Counted from the stretch's first letter, positions 10,437 through 22,308 are shown. The stretch: DNA of 64,000 bases from Rugalucina vietnamica (GCA_964017185.1 OZ024879.1:21951456-22015455), one strand, 5' to 3'. Notes: generated by a model from the sequence alone, not told the origin. Numbers and translations are program-made.

Positions 10437-10761
10437 TTTAATTCAGTTCGCTTCCTTGTCGCTTTTCCCTTCTCAAGCGATTTTGATTTAAACGGCAAGC
10501 ATCGCCACATTGTCCCAGATACAGTCTCAGGAATCTTTGCAACTGTTTCTTATATATTATACATCAAACTGTAAACCTGAAACAATAATATATATCGACA
10601 AATAACAATTAATGTGGAAACAAATCAACCGCCATAAAGCAGAAAGTGGATGACTGAGGAAATGTACGTGTAATAAACAAAGACATCACAAACGTTCTTC
10701 CGTTCTATTAGGCGATGGGTCGTCCCTAAGAAAATACCTTAACAGTTTCTAAAAATTAGTG
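10437..10761. other. RAG2L upstream region; possible right end of the RAG-like transposon
   Basis: RAG-like transposons end in CAC-type inverted repeats (CACTATG in amphioxus ProtoRAG). Read on the - strand, CACTAATTTTTAG starts at 10761 and is the only similar candidate I saw between the RAG2L start and the SINE at 11.2 kb. The partner end lies outside the window, so this cannot be tested here. Confidence 0.2.
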
Positions 10762-10924
10762 TTATCATTCGGCTTCACATAAAACACAGCTGCTACAAAT
10801 TGGTGATATACATCTAACAGTTTTGTCATTTGTATACGAGACGCCGGAACCGGTAAAATCTTTTATATCGTAGGGATAAATTTTCGGGGTTCACCATTTT
10901 GCATTTTCCAGAAATAGGAAACAA

Positions 10925-11085
10925 GAAACCGCCCCCAGTGGGATAACTCTAAAATTTTGTTTATACGTAGGCCTGGATCTAGCATATTCTCTGTACCCCA
11001 AAAATATCTGGTCTGAGGCTTCTGAGCCCCTCCCCCCACCTCGCAAATAAGCACATTCAAATAGTGACCCCGCCCCCCCCCCCCC

Positions 11086-11118
<33 letters not shown>

Positions 11119-11190
11119 ATAATAATAATAATCTGCCGAGCCTACGTATGTGGAAAATTTAAGAATAATCCCCCCTGGGCGCCCCCCCCC
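10925..11190. repeat. Inverted repeat around simple repeats
   Basis: The arms share a TACGTAGGC block and C/G-rich ends (GCCCCCAGTGGG against CCCCTGGGCGCC). Between them, about 11070-11132, are runs of C, A and TAA. It resembles a MITE; the ends are not sharp. Confidence 0.45.
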
Positions 11191-11204
11191 TCGGTTTTGT
11201 AGGG

Positions 11205-11420
11205 GTTATTTGCGTGGCCTGGTGGTAGACCGTCGCATTTCTGAGCCAGAAGCCAGGATTCGATCCTCACGACCTGTCTCTCCGGATTTAGTCCTTGGGC
11301 AAGGTACATTAAGTTTACTTACCACAGTATTAATTAAATACATGATTCAAACGATGGCTTCGTCTCGACATGACTGAAAAAATCTTGACGGAGATGTAAG
11401 GCCTTAACATAGAATGAGTA
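11205..11420 (+). mobile_element. tRNA-derived SINE
   Basis: The head has an A box-like GTGGCCTGGTGGTAGA and a B box-like GGATTCGATCCT in tRNA order and spacing. A body follows with CTTGGGCAAGGTAC. The 3' limit is uncertain. Confidence 0.65.
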
Positions 11421-11519
11421 GTGCAGCCAGGCCAAATTTAACAGGCCGAGCTGACCCGGGGCCGAATTGACCTGAGGCCGAGTTGACGCGGCTGTGTCCC
11501 TGAACGTTATATCACCAAC

Positions 11520-11830
11520 AAAGCAAAAAAAAAAAAAAAACAAAACAACAACAACAACACTCACAGACTAAACTCCATCTTTTCTTTTCAAAATGTGTAG
11601 TTAATGCCGCTGTGAATAAATTTGTTGTCGTGGTGTGAAGCGTTTTACCGGTAAGTTGTTGGTCCGTAAATTGATTGTTTCTATTCTATTCTATTCTACA
11701 CGGTATAAAACACATAACCAATACAAGTACGCATGCGCTGAGAAATGCAATTGTAAACATCCGTGAGGAGCAAAGGCAAATAGGAAAACGTTGTTAGTGC
11801 CGTGGTCAGGGCGGAGCGGAAATGTGTTTT
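11520..11830. other. Low-complexity and non-coding spacer
   Basis: It holds an A17-type run with CAA repeats at about 11525-11560 and a short CTATT tandem at about 11676-11697. No gene is seen. Confidence 0.5.
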
Positions 11831-12221
11831 TAACTGGGGACTGTGAACTAATTATTTATCCCATAGGGTCCAATGTTAAATCCCTGCTCTTTGACAGTTT
11901 ATCCTGCATTCCAGGTAACACTTAGGCCATCAAAATATACCTGAATTTCAAGCCAAAAGATGGATAAGAAGATTTAAAATTGAAAAAAAAAACATACCAT
12001 CACCGGCTCTTTTCTCAGCTGTTGCATGTTGAAGAATGGCCGTCAATTTTTGGGAAAACCCACCTGACCTCATTTTCAAAATTACTGTTTTTACTTTTTG
12101 GACCAGAAAAAACAATTTATGTGCATCAGGTGGTAAATTATATACCAATTTGAAGAAAAATAATTTTTCCAGTTGCTAGAAAGAAAAAAAGTATTTTTAG
12201 TTCACAATTATCACCCAATCA

Positions 12222-12312
12222 TATGCCTCCATTACCAGATAACAGTCTCGGAGCAACCTGCAGATTTTGACTTCTGGGATATGTTGACATAATTAGTTCC
12301 CGGTCTCCTATA
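12222..12312 (+). repeat. MITE copy A (right portion)
   Basis: About 90 bases, from ATCACCCAATCATATG to CCCGGTCTCCTATA, are nearly identical to 13613-13716. The related left terminus GGGGACTGTGAACTAA also occurs at 11836-11851, so copy A may extend from there with internal sequence between. Confidence 0.6.
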
Positions 12313-13590
12313 CTGCACACTTTTTTGAAGGAATTCTTCTTGTTCTGTGTTGTATATGACAATTTAATGTTTTTCGCATAAACTTGTGTGATTTTTTAAT
12401 TGTTTTTGTCTCCTTTAGTCCCAAATATCTCAATTTAATTACCTACCCCCTCTGAAGCAATATAATGAAATAAATCAGATTTTCACAAAGTAGAATAGCA
12501 CTAAATGCCAAAGTAAAACCCTCATTACAACAGAAATGAACATCATATTAACTTGAAATTTTCAGGAAATACTGAATGCATTATTGTATTATTGCTTGAA
12601 TAGAACATTTCAGATGAAGTATTTAAAGGACCCTACAGTGATGCAATTACCCCACCCACCCCATATTTTTGGCAATTTTCTACCCCCATGCTTGTACATC
12701 ATATCTGTCACAGAGATTTTCACCCTGAGCTTGCAGTTTTGATTTAAATGGAAAAAAAAGTATCTTTATTAAACATCATATTGGCAGAACATACTAAAAT
12801 ATCAGTTATTCTGCAAGTCAAAATTGGGATATTCCAACCCTGGGGCTGATTTTACAATGGTACTGCGGCCGAAGCCACATGCACTGCTTATTGATGAAAA
12901 AAAAATCTGTTATGGGCAAAACCTATATTAGTTTGCATTTTTACCCTCTCCTGGTTGCTGCTTGAGAAAATAATACTACATACAGAGCCAAACAACACTT
13001 TTCAGTGACATTTTTACATCAAAATGACAGAAAAAGTGCAAAATTGAGACAATTTCCTGTAAAATATAAGGAAATTCACATTTAAAAGCCCTAAAATAAT
13101 TTAATTCTTCTTATAGCAGTGCATTCTGGTCAAAAAAGAGGAAAAATAAACAAAAAAGTGCATATTTTTACTCCAAGAGCTCTGCAGCAATACAAGGGAA
13201 ACAACTCTACTCCAGTGTTCATTCTCATGCTAGTAGCAGAAAAAGGCATATAATATTGGCCGCATCACAGTAAAACTGGTTTTACGCAGATGAAAAACAT
13301 GTAAACCTGGATCGCGCAGTATGCGCGCATGCTGAACACCTCTTTTCTTGTCATTTCAGTGATTTTAGGGGACTGGCTGTGACTGCTGAAGCACTATTTT
13401 ATACTGGAAGGCTACAGGATACCACCCCCACCCCCTTCCTAGAGTTCTCCTGGGGGATCCTTTCAATTTTTTATACAAAAATGTACATAGCATCCATATT
13501 AAGACATTAATTTATCACCCAGATGCTGCATTCATCCCCAGAAATGGATAATTTGACCCTAAATCAGCCAAATTCATCCTGTTGTACAAT
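12313..13590. other. Non-coding spacer between two MITE copies
   Basis: The sequence is AT-rich with several CCCCACCC tracts (about 12650, 13430). No open frame of note. Confidence 0.5.
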
Positions 13591-13595
13591 TAGTA

Positions 13596-13714
13596 TAGGG
13601 GACTGTGAACTAAATTATCACGCAATCATATGCCTCCATTACCAGATAACAGTCTCGGAACCTGCAGATTTTGACTTCTGGGATATGTTGACATAATTAG
13701 TTCCCGGTCTCCTA
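13596..13714. mobile_element. 119-bp MITE, copy B
   Basis: The termini TAGGGGACTGTGAACTAA and the complement of TTAGTTCCCGGTCTCCTA are imperfect inverted repeats, flanked by TA. There is no coding capacity. Confidence 0.6.
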
Positions 13715-13716
13715 TA

Positions 13717-15655
13717 ACTATATGTAATGACTTTACTTAATAAACACATCGTTACAAACTTATATACTAAATTAATATGCTTGAGGTTGAGTGTTGTTGA
13801 TCCAATACTGCTATCCGACCCGGCATTCTTTTCTTAAGAATTCGCCACATTCAATTTCAAAAAATTGTTAAAATATTTCATTTCACTTTTGAAAAAGAAG
13901 TGCATTGTAATTGTACGGTGGCCAATAAGTGTCATTCCTTCGTTATGGACAAAAATAGTTGCCTTCCTTAAAAATAAGGATAAGTGTAATTCTTAGTGGT
14001 CCTATTCTTGCTTTCCTATTCTTATACACTATGTCACTTCCTGTCTTTAAGGGCTGGGTCACAAAAAAGCCTTCCTTAAAATTCGAATCCGTCAACTATC
14101 AAACAGGTATTTTCTGTTCAAGTATAACATTATTGACATTGCCTTGGATGAATCGACACATAATCCACTGGTACACAGGTTGTTGAAGGTCATATTAAGG
14201 ACAATAAATCTGCTGCATGTTGTATTGAGAATGAATTAAGTTGCCTATCCAAATCCATGTGAACACTGAACATTGTCGGTAATTTATATAACAAACCATC
14301 TCATTCTTCATATTAATAAAGAACATGCCACATCGTACAAGTACTTCTGTTTTCATTTCAATAAATCTTTACTGTCCACTAATTGTGCACACTGGTCAAT
14401 TTAAAGATACTGTAATGCACTTCAGTTTTGCCGCCAGTTGATTAAAAAAAAATCAAAGGATTCACCTTGCAGCCAACGGGATCTGAAAACAACAACGATA
14501 AAACAAACATAAAACAATATAACAAGCCTGAAAACATCAGAATAGCATGTCCATAAAATGTTCACTCCCTCAAAACCCCAATCCTTCTGATTTTGAAAAT
14601 GGGAACTGAAAATTCCTTATAATCACTGAAATCAGACTACCTAAAATTTATTTTCAGAAGTTTAATTTTGGAGAAAAATGCAAATAATTAAATAGAAAAA
14701 TAAAATTATTCATAATCCTTCAAATCATATTGTAAATGATATGCATTTATCTATACACAATTCTTCTGTAAGGGGCTCTGTGTTAAACAACACACTATTT
14801 CTATAAATAGCCTACCATTTATGTATGAACTATGAAGATGGGGAATTGCATCAAAGCTTGGGCAAAAGTGAAAGTGGCTTCGGAAAAGGCCCATACGGAT
14901 TTCAGCTCAGAAATATCCTTGCTTCATGTTGTGTCCTTACAAAATATATGGTTCTGATTTATGAAAATAAACCATTAATTTTAGCTTGTCAATATGTTAA
15001 AAAAATTCTTTAACTTTTAGAGAGAAACGTCCCATGTGCTTTGGCAAACAAATGCCTTATAAAACAGCTCCTGGTCATAAATTCATACCTAGTTTCCCCG
15101 TTCCTTTACACTTTTAATCGAGTTATAGCCTCTATCAGGCATGTGACATTCGTTTTTAGTTGATGAATGGGACGATGAACGCCAATTAAACCAACATCGA
15201 GTGACCTGTAAATTACAAATAAGAAAGTATACAAAAAAACTCATACATATTTTTAATGTGAATTGTGTCCATCAATTTATGACCATTACCTCAGCAGTTG
15301 TGAAAATGTGACTTGCTGAAGGACACAACAAACCTCAGATCCAATAAACCCTGGATAGGTAATTATGGTGTATATTTATGGTATTTATTGTGGTTTCGGC
15401 TAAATTGTCACAGCTGTATTAGCTGTTATTTTAATTATTTGATTTTTTTTAAAAAGGCAAAAGCTCAATATACCAATTCTGGAGAAAGGAACATGTTCAG
15501 CACGAATCTTCCAGAAAAGTAGGTACATATATCAAATGTGACAGTTTTCGCCTTTTTTGATATGAAATCAACAGATTTGGTTAAAAAGGAAGGGGACAAC
15601 TCCAAATACGTTCATAGTTACATATATTTTGACCAGACATGATAAAAAACCTCTT
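13717..15655. other. No gene recognised
   Basis: This is AT-rich DNA. The longest + strand frames (13959-14186, 14825-15013, 15313-15522) lack domains and splice context. Nothing is supported. Confidence 0.5.
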
Positions 15656-15659
15656 ATTA

Positions 15660-15971
15660 TGCACCAGTCATTTGTAACCGTTGTTCCCCCACCTACGGGG
15701 AAGAGCGTGGATTTTGACTTATCGGCTTTCACGTCCCTGCTAGAAGCCCCACCCACAGGGGGCAAACTGTAGGTAAAAAAACTTTGCTCTTTACCCTGCC
15801 CTTCGTAATAGAAAATCTCCCTGGGGTAAGGATCCTAATGTCAAAACTCTCATTTCCACTGCACTGTGGGGACACTTGAAAAAGTAATTACCCCGCACTT
15901 CAACCCGACCATCCCCCGACCTTCCCCATAGGTGGGAGGGGAGGGGATAGTGGTTACAAATGACTGGTGCA
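15660..15971. mobile_element. 312-bp MITE with 20-bp inverted repeats, TA flanks
   Basis: The ends are TGCACCAGTCATTTGTAACC and its exact complement, each flanked by TA. The interior is GC-richer with several CCCCACC blocks. A related but distinct terminus (GTCATTTGT.CCCCGG) bounds the repeat at 59207-59357. Confidence 0.8.
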
Positions 15972-15995
15972 TATACACACTGGCAATTTAGGCCG

Positions 15996-16777
15996 GTGTC
16001 AGCATCATGTAAAAAAGGTACAGGTGTCAGCATCATGTAAAAAAGGTACAAGTAGGCAACGATCAGGAAAAGGCGCAATCAGAAAACAGATTCCCACTCC
16101 AAAAACCGAAGCGAAAAAAAAAAACAACAAACTAACAATAAGGTACTTATACCATGAATACATTTCGTAAGCATGATGAGAACATCTCTTATATCTGTAA
16201 GCAAGAATTCTTATCTTGCAGTTATGCACCTATTATGTAAATGAACTAATTAACACCTAGAGTCTTCAGCTACATTTACCTGTATTTTGTCCATTTTCTT
16301 TACCTCAACAAAGTATTAAAATGTTATTTTTTGGTCAAATTTAACGTTTGAAAAACAAAATTCAATTACCTTTTCCCCCTCTTTAAAGCTATAGCCTTAA
16401 ATTTTTTGTACAATTTAAAAACTTAAAATTTATATATTTTCCATTCTTTTGATTGTGGTATCAGATTACCTTTTAATGACCAAGCAGATATCAGACTCTG
16501 ACCACTCCAACATTTTATTGCAATAATTACTACAGAATGAATCAAAGCCACCTGTTATCAGCAGGAAACCTCAAAACCGCACTTCCTTATCTAACCCGAG
16601 TTAGCACCTAGTTTCTCGGGTAACCGCACTTAATTTTATAAGAGGATGTTCTCAGCATGCGAATGAGCAGCTATTTTCCTAAAAGGTGGCCACTCAGTTA
16701 TCTATAAAATATGATAACATACATAAGGCAACAACAGCACAAAAAATAAACACTTAGACATAAAAAGGGCGCTACAC
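15996..16777 (-). mobile_element. Penelope-like 3'-UTR fragment A, split by a MITE
   Basis: The segments 15996-16175 and 16655-16777 are collinear with 26284-26520, the 3' untranslated end of the Penelope-like element. Shared blocks include GGTACAAGTAGGCAACGATC, ATTCCCACTCCAAAAACCGA and GGTGGCCACTCAGTTA. It carries no coding part, as expected for a 5'-truncated copy. A 28-bp block (GGTGTCAGCATCATGTAAAA...) is duplicated in tandem at its edge. Confidence 0.7.
16176..16654. mobile_element. MITE nested in the Penelope fragment
   Basis: It interrupts the alignment of the Penelope fragment. Termini TGAGAACATCTCTTAT and the complement of ATAAGAGGATGTTCTCA are inverted repeats, and GCATG is present on both sides (16171-16175, 16655-16659). 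Confidence 0.65.
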
Positions 16778-17187
16778 AATGGGGCTGATTGGCAAGACTA
16801 TGGGGCTAAAAGAAGATACGATGGGGCTACAAAAAATATGAATGGGGCTAATTTACCTGTATTTTTTTCACAGATCAATGGGGCTAATCCTACAGGTAAG
16901 TCTATATTTTCATAACACAAGCATTTTTAGTTTTTTGGGCAACTAAATATGACAGTGCCAGTTTCGCGGTCATTCACTAAAAGAAAATCCTCCCCTTTGC
17001 TTGTTATTGGACTTAACATTGCCAGTGTATCCATAGTTTCTTCGCGAGATTTTGAGATTTTCGGATATTTCTTCCGTCTCTCTCAATAAAGAGCTTGTTT
17101 GACACTCTTCAAATCAGCAGGCCCTAAATTCTCCTAAGACATACTTGAAAGTTCCGTTCTAATCAACTTTGACGGCCTTGCTGAAAT

Positions 17188-17345
17188 GAAAAAAGGAAAG
17201 TAACGGCCAGGAACCGGCGCAATCAGAATCAAAGTCCCACGCCATGTTTGGGAAGTCACCAAAATTAAATATATGTACATATATGAAAATAACATATGGT
17301 AAGCCGAGTGAACAGCTAGTTCCCAAAAGGTGGCCACTCATTGAA
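17188..17345 (-). mobile_element. Penelope-like 3'-UTR fragment B
   Basis: It shares AGTAACGGCCAGGAACCGGCGCAATCAG-like, GTAAGCCGA and CAAAAGGTGGCCACTCA blocks with 26284-26520, but is more diverged in between. No coding sequence. Confidence 0.55.
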
Positions 17346-17379
17346 AGTAACTAATGGTGAGTAATATACAATTACTCAC

Positions 17380-17581
17380 CTGAAGCATCAGCAGCAGCTT
17401 TCCGTTTTACACGTGTTCTTAGAACCTCGCGCTCAGTTTTTCTGACACCTGGCTCGTGATTATGTTCCAGAGAACCAGAAAGTACTTTCGTTACATCCTT
17501 ATCTGTTCTTAGTCTTGCATGGCACTTTTTCTTACTCATGGAACATCGCCAAGAAATGTCTTGACACTTTAATTCAATATT
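17380..17581 (-). CDS. FLYWCH-type zinc-finger exon (fragment)
   Basis: On the - strand the frame between an AG acceptor (17582-17583) and a GTGAGT donor (17374-17379) has no stop. It reads KCQDISWRCSMSKKKCHARL, then about 14 residues, then LEHNHEP, the W-C-x-C-AR-L...HNHEP pattern of FLYWCH fingers. The tail is basic (RVKRKAAADAS). Other exons were not found nearby. It is probably part of a transposase gene or a gene derived from one; a functional host gene is not supported. Confidence 0.55.
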
Positions 17582-18136
17582 CTATATGTGTATCCGTCAA
17601 CAATAATGCAAGGCTACTTCATGTCAGTTTCTATTTTTTGTAATTTCTAACTCCATGGTTTGAAAATAAAATAATTAATCAAAACAGATAACATGGTCTT
17701 TCACACATAAAACCCTATTAAAACAACATTATAAAATATCTTAAATGTCGAAAACATCTTTCCTCTTTAAAACCAAAATCCAGTATAAAAGAACAGTTAA
17801 GTTTGTTGATCACTTTTCATTTCATCAGTTTACCTGTATTTACCTGTGATTTAATCCCCTGAACTAGGTGTGAACAACTTAATACTGTGCAGGTAAAATA
17901 GCCCCATTCATACATTTTCCCTAGCCCTATTGTAAACTTTCAGAAATTAAAAATTAGCCTCATTGGAATGCGGCTCATAAAACAATAAGAACAAAAAATA
18001 AACATAAATTTTTAGAATCTGGTGAAAATATGAGTGATTTATGGCTTTTTTTTTTTATTTTACTTTATATTGAATAAGAATAATCATCATTCTTCACAGA
18101 GAGCATGGAATTTTGATGAATGAATGCTTTTAAATG

Positions 18137-18137
18137 T

Positions 18138-18170
<33 letters not shown>

Positions 18171-18171
18171 T

Positions 18172-18211
<40 letters not shown>
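18137..18211 (+). repeat. Long poly-A tracts
   Basis: Two A runs are separated by TGTC. ATGTCAAAAA precedes both, suggesting slippage or a retroposon tail. No retroposon body was recognised upstream. Confidence 0.8.
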
Positions 18212-18214
<3 letters not shown>

Positions 18215-18218
<4 letters not shown>

Positions 18219-19310
18219 TAATTGTACCTAGGTTTCGTCAAAATTGTCTTGATTTGTCATGAATTTAAGTCCGCTAATGATAAATCCTTACATTTATGAC
18301 AAAACATATGTAAAATTTTCATTGTTAAATGTAACAAAAAATGAAGTCTACAAAACTAAAACAGAAAATGTTTTGCGAACAGAAATGCCAATTATCTGAA
18401 TATTTGCATTTTGTGTTTTGTCACACCGGCGGAAGGAGGAAACGCAAAGTACCGGTGTAGATATACTAGAGTGATTAGAGCCTTAGTTGTCACCATTACT
18501 TATTCTAGACCATCTTTATGTGTTTTTGATACTTTAAATAAAGCAGAGACAACACAAATTGACACTTCCTTTAGGTAATTTTCATCTGAGCTCCCACTGA
18601 GGCTCGAACCTGATCGAGTCAAAAAATCTACCTCTGTGCCAGTTATCTTTTAATAGTACTCAATAATTTCAAATATGTGACTGCCGTATTGACCACCATA
18701 CATTAAAACATTCACAATCTTTAAAACCTAGCGTAAAGCAATGGGTTTGGATATATCCTCGAAATTCGAGTTAAAGTTTTATTCGTTCAATAGAAGTATC
18801 TACCGAGTATGCAAAACTGAAGTTAAAGGCACACCTTTGCAATAATACTTACCTCGATCGCTCTTTGTTAGTCCTTTGAAAATGCTAATATTCTGTTAAA
18901 ATTATTGTCAAAGAGGGGAATTTTGACCTAACATCTTCGAGAGACTATGTGCACATACAGCTGAGAAAGTAGTGTAATTATATTTATATTTATTCATGTT
19001 CATGTTTATTTTATGATGCGAATTACACATATACTATTTTAATTTATATAGACTTTCAATCCAGAATAAAGTACTTTTTGAAAATATAAAATTAGTCAAT
19101 ATCTCAACCAAAATATGTCAATTATCAATGCAAATGCCGGTACTGCATTGCATAGATAACTGTCCATAACTTATCTGTTTTTCTTCGCTGCGACAAAGCA
19201 CACTCATAGCCATTCTAGGTATGTGCGCTGTAGGAAATCATATAGGCTCGATACATGACAAACTGGACACCTTTGGCATGCTACGGCAAAAAGCGGTAAA
19301 ATCCTCAACA
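18215..19310. other. No gene recognised; weak tRNA-like head on the - strand
   Basis: At about 18595-18655, on the - strand, CTGGCACAGAGGTAGA and GGTTCGAGCCTC are spaced like tRNA A and B boxes, so a SINE head may be present. The rest is AT-rich without coding signal. Confidence 0.35.
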
Positions 19311-19562
19311 AAATTATTTTGGGCTTAAATTTATATTCAAAGCCAGCCATGACATGTGGTCGTGACAGACTGCTTGTGGGAATCTGTAATAAGGTACAAC
19401 AGAAACAAAAAAAAATACCGAAATCACAATATCACCGGAATCACCACTGAAAACACCCGAAACGACGATATAAATTGATTCATTAAGTAAATTTGTATTA
19501 TGTTTGGATTTTTTAATGTTTATATAAAAGGAGCATAAAGAAAAACAGAAGGGCAATGACAA

Positions 19563-20574
19563 ATGAAAGGTTGCAAAAGAGATAAACCCAAAGTTACAGG
19601 GAAAAGAAAGCACCCATCAGAAAATGACAGAGTGGAAACGAAACAGCATGTAGTAAAGACTATCATGCAAGAAAATATGCAAAACCGGCTGAAACTGTAT
19701 CAGAGGAACATGGCCCAACTAAGAGTGACTTTGAAGTGGAAACAATCTTGAACAACATGACAAATACATATGCATTTATGCCAGTCAGGCCAATAATCCC
19801 GGTTGACTCACAAGGGTTGGAGTCCTGCAGATGCGAAAGGATGACAGAAGGTGAATAACAACAGGACATGGTAAATGGCGAACAACAGGAAACAATAAAT
19901 GAAGTGGCAGGTCTTCAAAAAGAAATGAGAGAAAGCCAAGAATATCAAATATATGACTCAGTAACGGCAAAAGGAAATGAGAGAAAGTCAAGAAGTTCAA
20001 ACATGTGACTCAGTAACTGAGTGTTGGAAGAAAATATAATTACACATGAAGTTGAAAAGATGGTGGAGAGTGTGATAGATGGTGAAATTATAAGTGGGGA
20101 AGATATACACATGACGAAGAGATCAGAAGTATACACAAGGAAAGAAAGAGGGATGAGATGGAAGACTTTGTTGATGGACATATATTGAAAAGGAAAGTAA
20201 ATGGAAATATTGAACATGATGAAGAGAATGATGAATTAATGGAAACTGAGTCTATTTATAGTGAAGATAGAGATCGAATGTAACAAAGTAATTTTGAATG
20301 TTGGAGGGGCCAGGTTCGAGTCTTACCCTGAGGAATGACCCGGAGTCTCTGCTAGCCAGGCTGTTTACCAGAGAGTCTTCGACCGTGACCCCTCACATTT
20401 CAAAATTATACTCAACTATCTCAGACATAACTTGGAAATTAACCCAGCACTGTTACCTAAAGAGAGAAAATACTTACTTGAACTAAAGGAGTGTGAGTAC
20501 TACAGGATCAAGGGACTGTTGAAAATCGTAGAACAACGTCTAAAGTACACAACTGAGCTGAATGGAATGGATTG
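19563..20574 (+). pseudogene. BTB/T1-domain (KCTD-like) gene relic
   Basis: The conserved part is 20285-20574. The frame reads VILNVGGARFES, shifts to LRNDPESLLARLF, and shifts back to FDRDPSHFKIILNYLRHNLE, then PALLPKERKYLLELKECEYY to a stop. This is the order of the potassium-channel tetramerisation (T1/BTB) domain of KCTD-type adaptors. At least two frame changes lie within 80 bases. Upstream, 19563-20280, is GA-rich and encodes Glu/Asp/Lys-rich stretches with stops, possibly the decayed N-terminal part. No introns interrupt the domain, so a processed copy is possible. Confidence 0.55.
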
Positions 20575-20627
20575 AAGACCATTTGTTTCCTTGAGGCTGA
20601 TAGTCTAAAGATATACATAGACTATAC

Positions 20628-20905
20628 ATGGCGGTCCCCGTGGCCGAGCAGTTAGGAGCGCTGTTTCTTAATCACTCGATCATCTCACCGCTGTGTCTGG
20701 TGTGGATTCGAGCCCCGCTCTGGTCACATGTGAGACAAGCCAAGTTCTACTTGCGGGTGTGCCAGGTGTTTTTTTTTTCGGGTTTCCCCGTTTTTTGCCC
20801 CACCTACTGATTGGCCCGTCTCATATGACCTGAAAACCTACTGATTGGCCCGTCTCATATGACCTGAAATAATCTTGAACGGGACGAAAAACTGAATTTA
20901 AAAAA
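20628..20905 (+). mobile_element. tRNA-derived SINE, full head and tail
   Basis: The A box-like TGGCCGAGCAGTTAGG and B box-like GGATTCGAGCC are followed by CCAAGTTCTACTTGCGGGTG. A 30-bp block, CCTACTGATTGGCCCGTCTC..., is duplicated at 20801-20868. The 3' end is A-rich. Related sequence is at 53592-53790 and 62155-62285. Confidence 0.75.
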
Positions 20906-22155
20906 TAGACTATACATAGATGGCTACAAGATTGATAGTTTTAATCAAAAAATATGCATCTGGCGGGATGACCGGTTCTATGGCTGATTTGTTTTTATGT
21001 TTATAAACTGCTGACAGTTCGTTTAAACAAACTAACCAAAATTGCTGGGAGTTCATATCCCAATTTATGAACTCTTACCTCCGACAAGGAGATGCTGAGA
21101 ATCTCGCGAAGTCGCGTTAAATGATGAAATTTTGAAATTTTATCGCGTTCAACTTTAAAACATGATGAAAGTATCGAGGAGATGAAGCCACTATCAGCCA
21201 AAAAGACACTGGAATTAGTTTTAATACGTAGATATTTGTAATTCATTGTTAAATTCATTGAACATTGTATATGTATAGGAAATTTCAAGAAATTCAATTA
21301 TTAAAGTCAAAATTCAGATTTCAGTGAGAGACTTTTAAATTTATCTATAGTTAGTTAGCCTTAATTATCAAGTACATTGTAACTTCTTTTGTAATATTTT
21401 GCAAATGGTAATCAGTATTCTGTGAAAGTGTCAAGTTTTATTTTTAAAATCTGTTCAAAAACCTAAGAATTTTTGCCTATTTCAATTAAATCATGAAGCA
21501 CTCTGTTCTTTTTAACTTAACTATTTATTTAAAGCTTGTCTAGTTTTGTGGTGACGTGTTACCTTTTGAAACTCAATTTCTCTTATAAGCCTCAAGTCCA
21601 CTTTAACAATCTTCAGCAGCAAGTTCCCTTTTCATGTTGCCTGTAATGAAAAACATAAACATTAAGACATCGTTTTAAACGGATGTACATGCACTTATTA
21701 TTGAAAATACTTGTTAATCATTTTCAAGTTATTTCACTTGATGTATTTCTGTAATGTGTGAGCTTTATCTCACTTCTATACACATGGCACGAGTACCTGA
21801 TTCTTGGATAAAGTGATGATCATGTCTTTTAATGAAATTTTTCTGCATTCATTAAACTTACAGACTGGGAATTAAGGGTGCATTTCGTTGCTTTGTAGTG
21901 AGATGAACAGGCGCATTGCAGTGTTTTATTGTAAAGCCTAGTTTTCATAGTCAGGAGCTCAAAATGAGCTTCATTATTAAAACCATTCAATCAAAACCAT
22001 AAGGCTTATATGTATGGATGATTTGACTTTACCACTTTGTAAAAATGGTGTAAATCTCTTTTAGCCGAGTTAATTCGTTGCTCATATTTAAAACTCGATA
22101 TTTGTATATTCTAAAACCTAAAATAAATAGGTATACTATCCCTAATAAATTAAAA
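20906..22155. other. No gene recognised
   Basis: This is AT-rich sequence. A 98-codon - strand frame at 21001-21297 has no recognisable domain. Confidence 0.5.
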
Positions 22156-22308
22156 TAAGAGCTGTCGCAGGACAGCGTAGCTCGCCTGACTTGTGCTTTG
22201 CCACTAAATTTGTTAAAATCTATGACCCGTGACCTCGACCTTGCCTGTAGATGTATTTTGTATAGGGAGCTATTTGCATAAATAAGCTAACAATGAACAC
22301 ATTAATCA

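Larger units (their letters stand above)
16778..17966. mobile_element. Candidate element bounded by GGGGCTA repeats, with a FLYWCH exon inside
   Basis: The left side has four ATGGGGCTA-type motifs (16779-16890). The right side has their complements (17895-17966: TAGCCCCATT, TAGCCCTATT, TAGCCTCATT). Outer ends ACAATGGGGCTGATT and the complement of AATTAGCCTCATTGG form an imperfect inverted repeat. FLYWCH fingers are often found in Mutator-like transposases, so this may be a deletion relic of one. That link is inference. Confidence 0.4.

Noticed and set aside
20628-20700. Functional tRNA gene
   Set aside because: A and B boxes are present but the cloverleaf is not complete and a SINE body follows directly.
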